DNA from: Acinetobacter genomosp. 15BJ
Lineage (GTDB): Bacteria > Pseudomonadota > Gammaproteobacteria > Pseudomonadales > Moraxellaceae
Reading direction: 5' to 3'
Length of the DNA: 64,000 bases
NCBI RefSeq assembly: GCF_000400715.1
Contig: NZ_KE007347.1
Span: forward strand, 1,187,680 to 1,251,679
In this document: positions 1 to 7,790 of the stretch, one piece after another
Layout of the letters: every line of letters starts with the position of its first letter
How positions within the stretch are numbered: the first letter of the stretch is position 1
The notes under the pieces: generated by a model
The model's input: the letters and a program-made list of their open reading frames with translations, nothing else
Told to the model about the DNA's origin: nothing
Databases searched by the model: none
Translations under genes and position numbers: made by a program

Positions 1-951
1 TTTCACCGCATCTGCCACTTCTTTCAGCATCGCCTTCATGCCATCCAAGCCATTATTCATCAAGTACCAGTTACTAGAATCCAGATAAACGATATTGCCA
101 TTTTTCGCCGCTTGGGTTTGGTTGATAATCTTGTTATTTAACACCTGTTTTGCCCCTTGCTGATTTTCAGTAATTGCAGCCCCACGGTCAACCACAAACA
201 GATAATCAGGATTTTTCTGGGCAATAAACTCATGCGACACCGCCATACCATGCAAGCCGACTTTGATTGAAGGATCTGCTGGGGTAAAACCATAGAGATC
301 ATGGATATTACCGAAGCGCGAACCTGGTCCATAAGCCGCAATTTTGCTGTTATTGACCAGAACTACCAAAGCAGTTTTACCTTTAGTCTTGGCTTTTAAT
401 GCGGCAATATCTTTTTCCAAAGTCTGTAATTGCTGCTCCGCTTCTGGCTTTTTACCCACCATTTCAGCGATATTCAGGGTTTGCTGCTTAAATGAATTGA
501 ACTGATCGTTGTAATCCACATCAACAAAATAAGTCGGTGCAATCTGTTTGATCTGTGCCACCAGATTTTCCATTCGTCCGCTCATCAAAATCAATTCAGG
601 TTGGCTGGCTGCAATTTTTTCCAGATTCGGTTCTTTGACCGTACCGACATCCAGATATTTACCCTCATTAAAGTCTTGCAGCACTTTTGGCAACGGCGTG
701 CCTTTGGGTAAGGCAACCACTTTGTCATCCGCGCCTAAAGCATGGATGGTATTCAAAGCACTGGTATCCAATACCGCAATTCGAGATAAATTTGCAGGAA
801 TCGTGATTTGACCCGCCTTACTTTCGAAACTACGCGTATCCTGTGCAGCAGCCGTATTTCCTTCCTGTGTTGCAGAAGGTGCGTTGGAATTACCACATGC
901 AGCCAAGACCACACTCAGCATCATGACTGGCAATGTTTTTTTGAAAAGCAT
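1..951 (-). CDS. fatB: Siderophore ABC transporter substrate-binding lipoprotein (FatB/CeuE-like), 3' end outside window
   Basis: This is the periplasmic binding component of a ferric-siderophore importer. I translated it from the ATG at 951-949, and 317 codons are visible before the window edge, so the C-terminus is missing. A signal peptide ends in an L-A-A-C lipobox, making Cys19 the probable lipidated residue and placing the protein on the periplasmic face of the inner membrane. The body matches the class III siderophore-binding fold, with an N-terminal stretch carrying ITIPANLSRIAVLDTSALNT and a later NPDYLFVVDRG segment. It follows the ATPase gene by 9 nt and is the last visible gene of a four-gene operon. 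The symbol is by similarity to the Fat/Ceu/Yclq class; the actual siderophore is unknown. Confidence 0.85.
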   Translation of the reverse strand, partial: MLFKKTLPVMMLSVVLAACGNSNAPSATQEGNTAAAQDTRSFESKAGQITIPANLSRIAVLDTSALNTIHALGADDKVVALPKGTPLPKVLQDFNEGKYLDVGTVKEPNLEKIAASQPELILMSGRMENLVAQIKQIAPTYFVDVDYNDQFNSFKQQTLNIAEMVGKKPEAEQQLQTLEKDIAALKAKTKGKTALVVLVNNSKIAAYGPGSRFGNIHDLYGFTPADPSIKVGLHGMAVSHEFIAQKNPDYLFVVDRGAAITENQQGAKQVLNNKIINQTQAAKNGNIVYLDSSNWYLMNNGLDGMKAMLKEVADAVK

Positions 952-960
952 AACGAACTC

Positions 961-1725
961 CTAACTAATGAAATACAAACCTAATTTGTGTTGTTGAACC
1001 TGTTGAATCGGGATATGAAAATCGAAGATATCCTTGAGAATGCGTTCATCCATCATCTGCTGTGGATGACCTTGGTAGACCAATTGCCCTTCTTTCATGG
1101 CAATGATGTGATCGGCATACACTGAGGCAAAATTGATGTCATGAATCACGACAATGATGGATTTGCCATGATTTTCAGCCAGATCTTTTAACACCTTCAT
1201 AATTTGTGAAGAGTGCTTCATATCCAGATTATTCAAAGGTTCATCCAGCAAGATATAATCGGTGTCTTGTGCCAGAATCATGGCGATATAAGCGCGCTGA
1301 CGTTGGCCACCAGACAGCTCACTGAGTTGGCGATGGCGTAGTGCCTCTAAATCCATATAAGCAATGGAACGGTCGATGACCTCGCGATCTTCTGCGGTCA
1401 AGCGTCCTTGTGAATATGGGAAGCGACCAAATGCCACCAAATCTTCAATACTCAGTCTTAACTCGGTATGATTGGACTGTTTTAAGATGGCCAGCTTTTT
1501 CGCAATCTCGGCGCTTTTCATCTGATGTAAATCTTGCCCGTCCAGCAAAACTTGCCCTTGATCAGCCTCGATTAGGCGGCTCATCATCGAAAGTACGGTA
1601 CTTTTACCCGCACCATTCGGACCAATGAAAGCGGTAAACTGACCTTTGGCAATACTCAGTGAAAGCGCATGTACCACCTGTTGTTGCTGATAGCTTTTGC
1701 TTAAATTCTTTAGCTCTATTGCCAT
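961..1725 (-). CDS. fatE: Siderophore ABC transporter ATP-binding protein (FatE/CeuD-like)
   Basis: This cytoplasmic ATPase powers ferric-siderophore import. The 254-aa protein has Walker A GPNGAGKST at residues 35-43, the ABC signature LSGGQ at 137-141 and Walker B YILLDEP at 157-163, followed by the D-loop NNLD. A switch histidine lies in VVIHDINFASVYADH, typical of FecE/BtuD-type importers. Its start overlaps the end of the upstream permease gene by 10 nt, which indicates translational coupling. It is normal in length for the family. Confidence 0.9.
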   Translation of the reverse strand: MAIELKNLSKSYQQQQVVHALSLSIAKGQFTAFIGPNGAGKSTVLSMMSRLIEADQGQVLLDGQDLHQMKSAEIAKKLAILKQSNHTELRLSIEDLVAFGRFPYSQGRLTAEDREVIDRSIAYMDLEALRHRQLSELSGGQRQRAYIAMILAQDTDYILLDEPLNNLDMKHSSQIMKVLKDLAENHGKSIIVVIHDINFASVYADHIIAMKEGQLVYQGHPQQMMDERILKDIFDFHIPIQQVQQHKLGLYFIS

Positions 1726-2672
1726 TTTTTATTTTCCTTCAGTAATATCCAGAAGAAATAAATTCCACCGACAAAATTAATGATCACACTCAACGTGGTT
1801 TTGAAATTCAATAGATGTAATACGATGAATTGCCCGATCATCAAACACAGGATGCTGACCAGAATAATGCCGAGTAATAAGATGTGATGCTGATGGGTCT
1901 TGAACAGCTCGAGGGTAATGTTAAGGACCAGCAAGCCAAGGAACATCATCGGACCTGCCAAAGCTGTTGCTGAAGCCAAGGCCAATACCACCAGAATCAA
2001 TAACACGCGACTGGTCTTGTCATAATCCAGACCCAAATTCAGGGCATGATCTCGTCCCAGCGCCATCACATCCAGCCTGTGATAGTGCTTTAAGCTGTAA
2101 AACAGAATCGGCACAATGGTCAGCAAAGACAGTCCAACCGTTTCCATTTTCACCACATTAAAACTAGCAAAACCGGCATAGGCTGCAATTTGAAATTCAT
2201 CAGGATCGAGCAAGACCTGAAAGAAGGTGGTCATGTTGTCGAATAAAGTCGAACAGATCAGCCCCACTAATAACAGGAAATAAATATTTTGCTGTGCAAC
2301 TTTTTGGAAAATAAACCGATATAGCAACAAGGCAAAAGTGACCATGAGTAGCAAACTGATCAGATAATCCGTAACAAAGTTAAGTGACAGTAAAGTACTC
2401 GCACCAAAGAAATAAATAATTGCTGTCTTGGATAGTTCATATAGCTTATCCAATCCTAGAGCCTGTGGTGTCACCACTCGGTTATTCACAATGGTATGAA
2501 AGACCAAAGTTGAGACACCCACAGCAACGCCTGCGACGATGATTGCAGCAACGGTTTTTAAACGCAGACCGAGTGCGTATTGCCATGCCACACCCAAATT
2601 CCAGCCCAGATATAAGGCAATACTCAGCAGCATCAAGAAGGCTAAAATAATCAGCTTGGTTTTATGAGGCAT
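1716..2672 (-). CDS. fatC: Siderophore ABC transporter permease (FatC/CeuC-like)
   Basis: This is an inner-membrane permease of the FecCD family, 318 aa with about nine hydrophobic segments. It presumably forms a heterodimer with the product of the gene just upstream. The LALASATALAGPMMFLGLLVLN segment region is the FecCD cytoplasmic loop that contacts the ATPase, although it is longer and less conserved than in the partner. The gene overlaps its upstream neighbour by 11 nt and its downstream neighbour by 10 nt, so the three are one coupled unit. Assignment as C rather than D rests on gene order only. Confidence 0.88.
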   Translation of the reverse strand: MPHKTKLIILAFLMLLSIALYLGWNLGVAWQYALGLRLKTVAAIIVAGVAVGVSTLVFHTIVNNRVVTPQALGLDKLYELSKTAIIYFFGASTLLSLNFVTDYLISLLLMVTFALLLYRFIFQKVAQQNIYFLLLVGLICSTLFDNMTTFFQVLLDPDEFQIAAYAGFASFNVVKMETVGLSLLTIVPILFYSLKHYHRLDVMALGRDHALNLGLDYDKTSRVLLILVVLALASATALAGPMMFLGLLVLNITLELFKTHQHHILLLGIILVSILCLMIGQFIVLHLLNFKTTLSVIINFVGGIYFFWILLKENKKWQ

Positions 2673-3618
2673 AGCGATATCTCCTCAGTAATAACCACAG
2701 GAAAATCACACTGCCGACGACACCCATAATCAAACTCACAGAGACCTCATATGGATAAATCACCACCCTGCCAAAAACATCGCAAAGCAGAACCAGTAAG
2801 GCACCGAGTAATGCAGTATGTGAAAGTGTTCGACGGATATTGTCGCCTAGATATAAGCTGACCAAATTCGGTACGATCAGCCCAAGAAAAGGAATTGCGC
2901 CAACGGTCACAATCACCACACCTGTAATCACCGAGACGAGTAGTAAACCCAAAAACAAGGTCTGCTTATAGTTCAGTCCAAGATTGGTGGCAAAATCCTG
3001 TCCCAAACCTGCCAAGACAAAACGATTGGCAAAGACATAAATCAGAATCAACACAGGAACACTGAGATAGATCAGCTCATATTGGCCATTTAAAATGGTG
3101 GAAAAATCACCTTGCAACCAACCTGCCAAGTTTTGTAATAGATCCATTTGCAAGGCAATAAAGGTGGTAAAGGCTGAGATAATACTGCCGAAAATCATTC
3201 CCACCAGTGGAACAAAGACGGTATCCCGATGCTTGAGGGTCGCCAGAATGCTCATAAATGCCATTGCCCCCATCAGTGTCACGGCAATCGCAAAGCCTGT
3301 TTTTACAAAGATTGAAGCACTCGGCAGTAAAATAATCGAAACCAGTACGCCTAAACGGGCACAGTCATATAAACCAGCAGTGGTTGGAGAAACAAAACGG
3401 TTGCGGCTGAGTGATTGCATAATCAAACCACAGACACTCAGGCCTGCACCCGCCACAATAATTGCCATGAGACGCGGTAAACGACTGGTCCAGAACAATT
3501 GCCAGTCATGTGGATTACCTGCCCATAAACCCGCAAGACTCATCTCACCCACACCGACAAATAAGGAAATAAATGCCAATGGAAGCAATAGTAAAATTAG
3601 ATAACGCCGCTTAATCAT
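2662..3618 (-). CDS. fatD: Siderophore ABC transporter permease (FatD/CeuB-like)
   Basis: First gene of the siderophore importer operon and the second FecCD-family permease (318 aa). The VTVGAIPFLGLIVPNL motif near residues 240-255 is the classic G-x-I-x-F-(I/L)-G-L-(I/V)-x-P loop of this family. The N-terminus starts with a positively charged MIKRRY followed by the first membrane span. A probable Fur site lies about 80 bp upstream of the start. Expression is therefore expected to rise when iron is scarce (inference). Confidence 0.9.
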   Translation of the reverse strand: MIKRRYLILLLLPLAFISLFVGVGEMSLAGLWAGNPHDWQLFWTSRLPRLMAIIVAGAGLSVCGLIMQSLSRNRFVSPTTAGLYDCARLGVLVSIILLPSASIFVKTGFAIAVTLMGAMAFMSILATLKHRDTVFVPLVGMIFGSIISAFTTFIALQMDLLQNLAGWLQGDFSTILNGQYELIYLSVPVLILIYVFANRFVLAGLGQDFATNLGLNYKQTLFLGLLLVSVITGVVIVTVGAIPFLGLIVPNLVSLYLGDNIRRTLSHTALLGALLVLLCDVFGRVVIYPYEVSVSLIMGVVGSVIFLWLLLRRYRYAS

Positions 3619-3692
3619 GTTGGGAGAACTTCATAGGATGCGCAAACTTAAAATAAGCTTAAAAAATACAAATCAGATAATAAGAAGCTATC

Positions 3693-3711
3693 ACAAATGA
3701 TAAAGATTATT
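3693..3711. promoter_or_regulatory. Probable Fur box upstream of the siderophore importer
   Basis: The segment GATAAAGATTATT at 3699-3711 fits the Fur inverted hexamer GATAAT-N-ATTATC at 10 of 12 positions. The preceding 6 bases extend the match to about 13 of the 19-bp consensus. A further GATAAT hexamer lies at 3676-3681. The position, about 80 bp before the first gene of an iron operon, supports the call. Confidence 0.55.
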
Positions 3712-3780
3712 GTTAACTTTTTTAAATGAAACATCATCTATGTGAAGTACAGCTTAATTAAATCGACATTTAATCATGAT

Positions 3781-3821
3781 AAAAAAGACGCTAAGCCGCA
3801 GCGTAGCTGAGCTTTAGCGCC
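3781..3821 (-). terminator. Rho-independent terminator downstream of the potassium channel gene
   Basis: Read on the minus strand, a GC-rich hairpin with CGCTAA/TTAGCG arms is followed by GTC and a run of six T. It lies about 90 nt beyond the stop codon of the channel gene and stops transcription before the fat promoter region. Confidence 0.6.
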
Positions 3822-3911
3822 GAATTGAGGTACTATCTAAGCAGAATAAATGACGGAGTATTGCCAACCGGTACTTAAACCTTAGGCTACATTTTTATAA
3901 TAAATTTCAAA

Positions 3912-4895
3912 TTATTCAGGAAGCTTTTCACCACAGTGTGGGCAGTAGCGGCACAATTTCTTTTCTTGCTCCTGATCTTCAAGTAGCTTTTCCCTGACCA
4001 GTTGCATAATAATTTCATGGGTCTGCTCTTTGGGTAAACCCACCTTTTTGCGAATCCGTTCAATTTCCACTTGATCATGCAGCAAGTCTAAACCTTTGGC
4101 CTGTAGTACCTCTCTAAATTCCTGTTCCAGTCGCTGATTACGCATATTCAACTCATTGGCAAGACCAGAAGCCAAAATACCTGCTGGTAAAGCGGCAATA
4201 CCGACACCAAGAATAGTAATAAATGCACCAAGTATCCGACCCAAGTTAGTCACTGGTGTCACATCGCCATAACCGACTGTGGTTAAGGTGACCACTGCCC
4301 ACCACATCGATTGTGGGATTGAGCTAAAGGCTTCAGGCTGAGCTTTATTTTCAACCACATAAATCGCAGATGCCGTCATCACAATCATAATGACCAAGAT
4401 AAAAATAACCGCTTGGAATGAGCCTTTTTCACGTTGAATGACGCGCAGTAAAATTTGCAGGGAAACAAAATAACGTGTCAATTTCAATAAACGAACCAAA
4501 CGTAAGACCCGCAAGAAACGCAAATCGATCGGAACAATGAAATTGAGATAAGCAGGCAAAATCGCCAATAAATCGATAATTGCCCCACCACTTTTCATCC
4601 AGCGAATCCGTTGTTTCCAAGCAGCCTCTTGTGGCTCCTTCTCAACAATACTCCAAAGCCTCAGCAGGTATTCCCCACTAAAAATGATGATCGAGAGATT
4701 TTCAAAAATATCGAAATAAGGCTTGTACAGTTGATAAAATTCGTTGACGGACTCCAATAGAACCGCAGCAACATTGCCAATAATCAAGGCAATCAGTAGA
4801 TAGTTTACGCAGGTGCTAACCGTACTTTTATAGTCATCATTGTGCAAATTGTCATAAACAAAGCGTCTTAATTGCTGCCATGAAAATTGAGTCAT
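3912..4895 (-). CDS. Voltage-gated potassium channel family protein with C-terminal zinc-ribbon-like tail
   Basis: Six-transmembrane ion-transport protein of 327 aa in the inner membrane. The selectivity filter TVGYGD is at residues 206-211. An S4-type voltage-sensor helix has basic residues spaced every third position (R126, R129, R132, R135, K138, R141). After the last membrane helix there is a cytoplasmic coiled-coil-prone region from about residue 245 to 310, then a tail with C-R-Y-C-P-H-C (Cys315, 318, 321) and GEKLPE, which looks like half of a zinc ribbon. The gene is monocistronic, with a terminator after it. Substrate K+ follows from the filter; the gating signal is unknown. Confidence 0.88.
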   Translation of the reverse strand: MTQFSWQQLRRFVYDNLHNDDYKSTVSTCVNYLLIALIIGNVAAVLLESVNEFYQLYKPYFDIFENLSIIIFSGEYLLRLWSIVEKEPQEAAWKQRIRWMKSGGAIIDLLAILPAYLNFIVPIDLRFLRVLRLVRLLKLTRYFVSLQILLRVIQREKGSFQAVIFILVIMIVMTASAIYVVENKAQPEAFSSIPQSMWWAVVTLTTVGYGDVTPVTNLGRILGAFITILGVGIAALPAGILASGLANELNMRNQRLEQEFREVLQAKGLDLLHDQVEIERIRKKVGLPKEQTHEIIMQLVREKLLEDQEQEKKLCRYCPHCGEKLPE

Positions 4896-5163
4896 ACCAT
4901 ACTTATTGTTTGATCAAGCAAGCTCAAAATGTAGCATGATGCTTTCATATTTAATAAGGGATTTTAATCTGAAGCCCTATTTTCTCGTTTAAAACAAAAT
5001 CATTCGCCAACTCATTGTCCTATATAACGCTGTTTCAACAAAACTTTCTTTGCAGTTTGGCGCTCGCTTCAACGATAATAAAAGCTTAGTGGTTATTTTC
5101 TTTAACGATTCATTCATAAAGAACTATAAATTTTATTAAACCCGTACAACAAGGGGAAATTAC

Positions 5164-6621
5164 ATGGGATTTAAAACTCTCCCTACGCTGATCTCTTTAT
5201 TTATTGCATTACTGATCTGGTTCGTAATTCCTGTGCCTACAGGCGTTGATCCTGATGCTTGGCATTTACTGGCAATGTTTGTTGGTGTGATTGCTGCCAT
5301 TATTGGTAAGGCCATGCCAATCGGTGCGATTGCGATTATTGCCATTACCTTAGTCGCCGTGACAGGTGTTACCAACGATAGTCCAAGTGGTGCTATTCAA
5401 GATGCACTCAGCAGTTTTGCCAATCCTCTGATTTGGTTGATCGGTATTTCGATCATGATTTCTAAAGGTTTGCAAAAAACGGGACTCGGCGCACGCTTAG
5501 GTTATTTATTTATCGCAGTTTGGGGCAAGAAAACCATTGGTATTGGTTATAGCATGGTGCTTTCCGAGCTGATTCTTGCACCTGTTACCCCAAGTAATAC
5601 CGCACGTGGTGGCGGGATTATTCATCCGATTGTCCGTGCAATTTCTACCAGTTATGACTCTGACCCTTCCAAAGGCACCGAAGGTCGTATGGGGAAATAT
5701 TTAGCTTTGGTCAACTATCAAGCCAACCCGATTACCTCTGCCATGTTTATTACCGCAACTGCCCCTAACCCTTTGGTCGTTGATTTGGTGGCGAAAGCAA
5801 CCAATAGTCAGATTTCCTTGAGTTGGAGTACATGGGCACTGGCGATGTTATTACCCGGTTTGATTGCTTTGATCATCATGCCATTGATTATGTACTGGAT
5901 GTATCCACCTGAAGTCAAAGAGACTCCGAATGCTGCTCAGTTTGCCAAAACCAAGTTAAAAGAAATGGGCCCTGTCAGCAAAAATGAAATCATTATGCTC
6001 GGTGTATTTGGTATCTTGCTGCTGTTATGGGCAGGTATCCCTGCCATGATCTTCGGTTCAGCTTGGGCGGTTGACCCTACCACAACTGCCTTTATTGGTT
6101 TGGGCTTGCTGCTGATTACGGGTGTACTGACTTGGGAAGATATCCTGACGCAAAAAAGCGCGTGGGATACCATTACTTGGTTTGCTGCTTTGGTGATGAT
6201 GGCGACTTATTTAAATAAGCTCGGTTTAATCACATGGTTCTCAGGTGTGTTAGAAACTGGGATTGGTCATTTAGGTCTCAGCTGGATGCCGGCCTGTTTA
6301 CTATTAATGCTCGCCTATTTGTATGCACATTATATGTTTGCCAGTACCACGGCACATATTACTGCCATGTTCGCGGCCTTTTATACAGCGGGACTGGCGT
6401 TAGGTGCGCCACCAATGTTGTTTGCCTTAATGATGGCAGCGGCCTCTAGCATCATGATGACCTTAACCCATTATGCAACGGGTACATCGCCTGTGGTATT
6501 TGGTTCGGGTTACACCACACTGGGTGAATGGTGGAAAGCTGGCTTTGTCATGAGTGTCGTCAATATCATCATATTTGTGGTGATTGGCGGACTTTGGTGG
6601 AAAGTGCTGGGTTATTGGTGA
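5164..6621 (+). CDS. DASS-family anion symporter (CitT/2-oxoglutarate-malate translocator type)
   Basis: An inner-membrane di-/tricarboxylate transporter of 485 aa, close to the 487 aa of E. coli CitT. It has about a dozen hydrophobic segments and the family motif SNTARGGGIIHPI near residues 145-157, part of one substrate/cation binding loop. A second conserved loop, ATGTSPVVFGSGYTTLGEWW, lies near the C-terminus. The ribosome site AAGGGGAA sits just before the ATG. Exact substrate (citrate, malate, succinate, 2-oxoglutarate or tartrate) cannot be read from the sequence. It is monocistronic and ends at a strong terminator. Confidence 0.88.
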   Translation: MGFKTLPTLISLFIALLIWFVIPVPTGVDPDAWHLLAMFVGVIAAIIGKAMPIGAIAIIAITLVAVTGVTNDSPSGAIQDALSSFANPLIWLIGISIMISKGLQKTGLGARLGYLFIAVWGKKTIGIGYSMVLSELILAPVTPSNTARGGGIIHPIVRAISTSYDSDPSKGTEGRMGKYLALVNYQANPITSAMFITATAPNPLVVDLVAKATNSQISLSWSTWALAMLLPGLIALIIMPLIMYWMYPPEVKETPNAAQFAKTKLKEMGPVSKNEIIMLGVFGILLLLWAGIPAMIFGSAWAVDPTTTAFIGLGLLLITGVLTWEDILTQKSAWDTITWFAALVMMATYLNKLGLITWFSGVLETGIGHLGLSWMPACLLLMLAYLYAHYMFASTTAHITAMFAAFYTAGLALGAPPMLFALMMAAASSIMMTLTHYATGTSPVVFGSGYTTLGEWWKAGFVMSVVNIIIFVVIGGLWWKVLGYW

Positions 6622-6630
6622 TTTTAATAA

Positions 6631-6672
6631 TTTTTGTGATGGTTTAGTTTTAATAATAAACCATCACAAAAA
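6631..6672. terminator. Bidirectional terminator, 16-bp perfect stem
   Basis: Arms at 6631-6646 and 6657-6672 are perfect reverse complements around a 10-nt AT-rich loop, with T-runs on both strands. It serves the transporter gene on the plus strand. Before the IS insertion it also sat just after the stop codon (6675-6677) of the ATPase gene on the minus strand. Confidence 0.9.
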
Positions 6673-6710
6673 TTTTACTTAATATTTTTTCTAGTTGATT
6701 TTTGAGATAG

Positions 6711-6736
6711 GGCAGAGTAAAACTTGAAGTGCGACA
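6711..6736. repeat. ISAba125 left inverted repeat
   Basis: The left terminal inverted repeat starts with GGCAGAGT and contains the conserved inner block GAAGTGCGACA. It pairs with 7772-7797. Confidence 0.85.
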
Positions 6737-6764
6737 TAAACCACCTAATTAATTTAAAGGGTTT

Positions 6765-7790
6765 ATGGAGTATATAAAATTGTCATACCATCATCTTAAC
6801 TTTGAAGATCGTACTGCATTAATGCTTGAGTCAAGAAAAGAAGGCTTTTCAGCCAGAAAATTTGCTGAACTCATTAAAAGACATCCTAGTACGATCTATC
6901 GTGAGCTTAAAAGAAATAGCATCAATGACGTTTATCAAGCTCGATATGCTTCTGATAACACCTTCGCTAGACGTAGACGTGGTCACAGAAAACTCAAAAT
7001 CGATTCAATCCTCTGGAAATTTATTGTTGAAGCGATCCGTTGTTTATGGTCTCCTCAGCAAATAGCAAAGCGTTTAAAGACATTTCCTGATTTGGATCAA
7101 ACAATGAATGTAAGCCATACAACGATTTATTCAACGATACGAGCATTACCAAAGGGTGAGTTGAAAAAAGACTTATTATCCTGTCTGCGTCATGAAAATA
7201 AAAAGCGAAAAGCTAACGGTGAACCTAAAAAAGATTCTATATTACAGGATATTAAAACTATTCATGAGCGCCCAGCCGAAGTTCAAGAAAGAAAAATACC
7301 GGGTCATTGGGAAGCTGATTTAATTAAAGGTAAAGACAATAAAAGTTCGATAGCAACACTTATTGAACGAAATACACGGCTCTGTATCTTGGCAACATTA
7401 CCTGATGCAAAGGCAGAATCAGTGCGCAAGGCTTTAACTGAAGCTCTGAAATATTTACCTGCAGAACTGCGTAAAACGTTGACCTATGACCGTGGACGCG
7501 AGATGGCAGAACATAAAATACTTGAAGAAGATTTAGGCATAGATGTATATTTCTGTGACCCACATTCACCCTGGCAAAAAGGCACATGCGAAAATATGAA
7601 TGGTTTAATTAGGCAATATTTACCTAAAGGGATTGATTTAAATCAGGCAGATCAGCATTATTTAAATCAAGTTGCCATGTCACTGAATACTCGTCCTAGA
7701 AAAGCGTTAGATTGGCTTACACCATTAGAGAAATTTGCTCAGCTTGTTGATTATCATAAGACTTTTCAAACTGTCGCACCTCATGTTTGA
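6765..7790 (+). CDS. tnpA: IS30-family transposase of ISAba125
   Basis: DDE transposase of 341 aa. An N-terminal helix-turn-helix covers about residues 13-55 (EDRTALMLESRKEGFSARKF then HPSTIYREL), followed by the catalytic core with D185 (HWEADLI), D242 (TYDRGRE) and E276 (GTCENMNG), all in the IS30 context. The stop codon lies inside the right inverted repeat. The frame is intact, so the enzyme is probably functional. Since the insertion, the neighbouring minus-strand gene is transcribed antisense through this gene. Confidence 0.95.
   Translation: MEYIKLSYHHLNFEDRTALMLESRKEGFSARKFAELIKRHPSTIYRELKRNSINDVYQARYASDNTFARRRRGHRKLKIDSILWKFIVEAIRCLWSPQQIAKRLKTFPDLDQTMNVSHTTIYSTIRALPKGELKKDLLSCLRHENKKRKANGEPKKDSILQDIKTIHERPAEVQERKIPGHWEADLIKGKDNKSSIATLIERNTRLCILATLPDAKAESVRKALTEALKYLPAELRKTLTYDRGREMAEHKILEEDLGIDVYFCDPHSPWQKGTCENMNGLIRQYLPKGIDLNQADQHYLNQVAMSLNTRPRKALDWLTPLEKFAQLVDYHKTFQTVAPHV

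Noticed and set aside
3887..4078. 63-codon minus-strand frame overlapping the 3' end of the channel gene
   Set aside because: Out of frame with the channel, whose cysteine-rich tail is the better explanation of this stretch.
6826..7065. 79-codon plus-strand frame within the transposase gene
   Set aside because: It lies in another frame inside the intact ISAba125 transposase, and the element is not known to use frameshifting.
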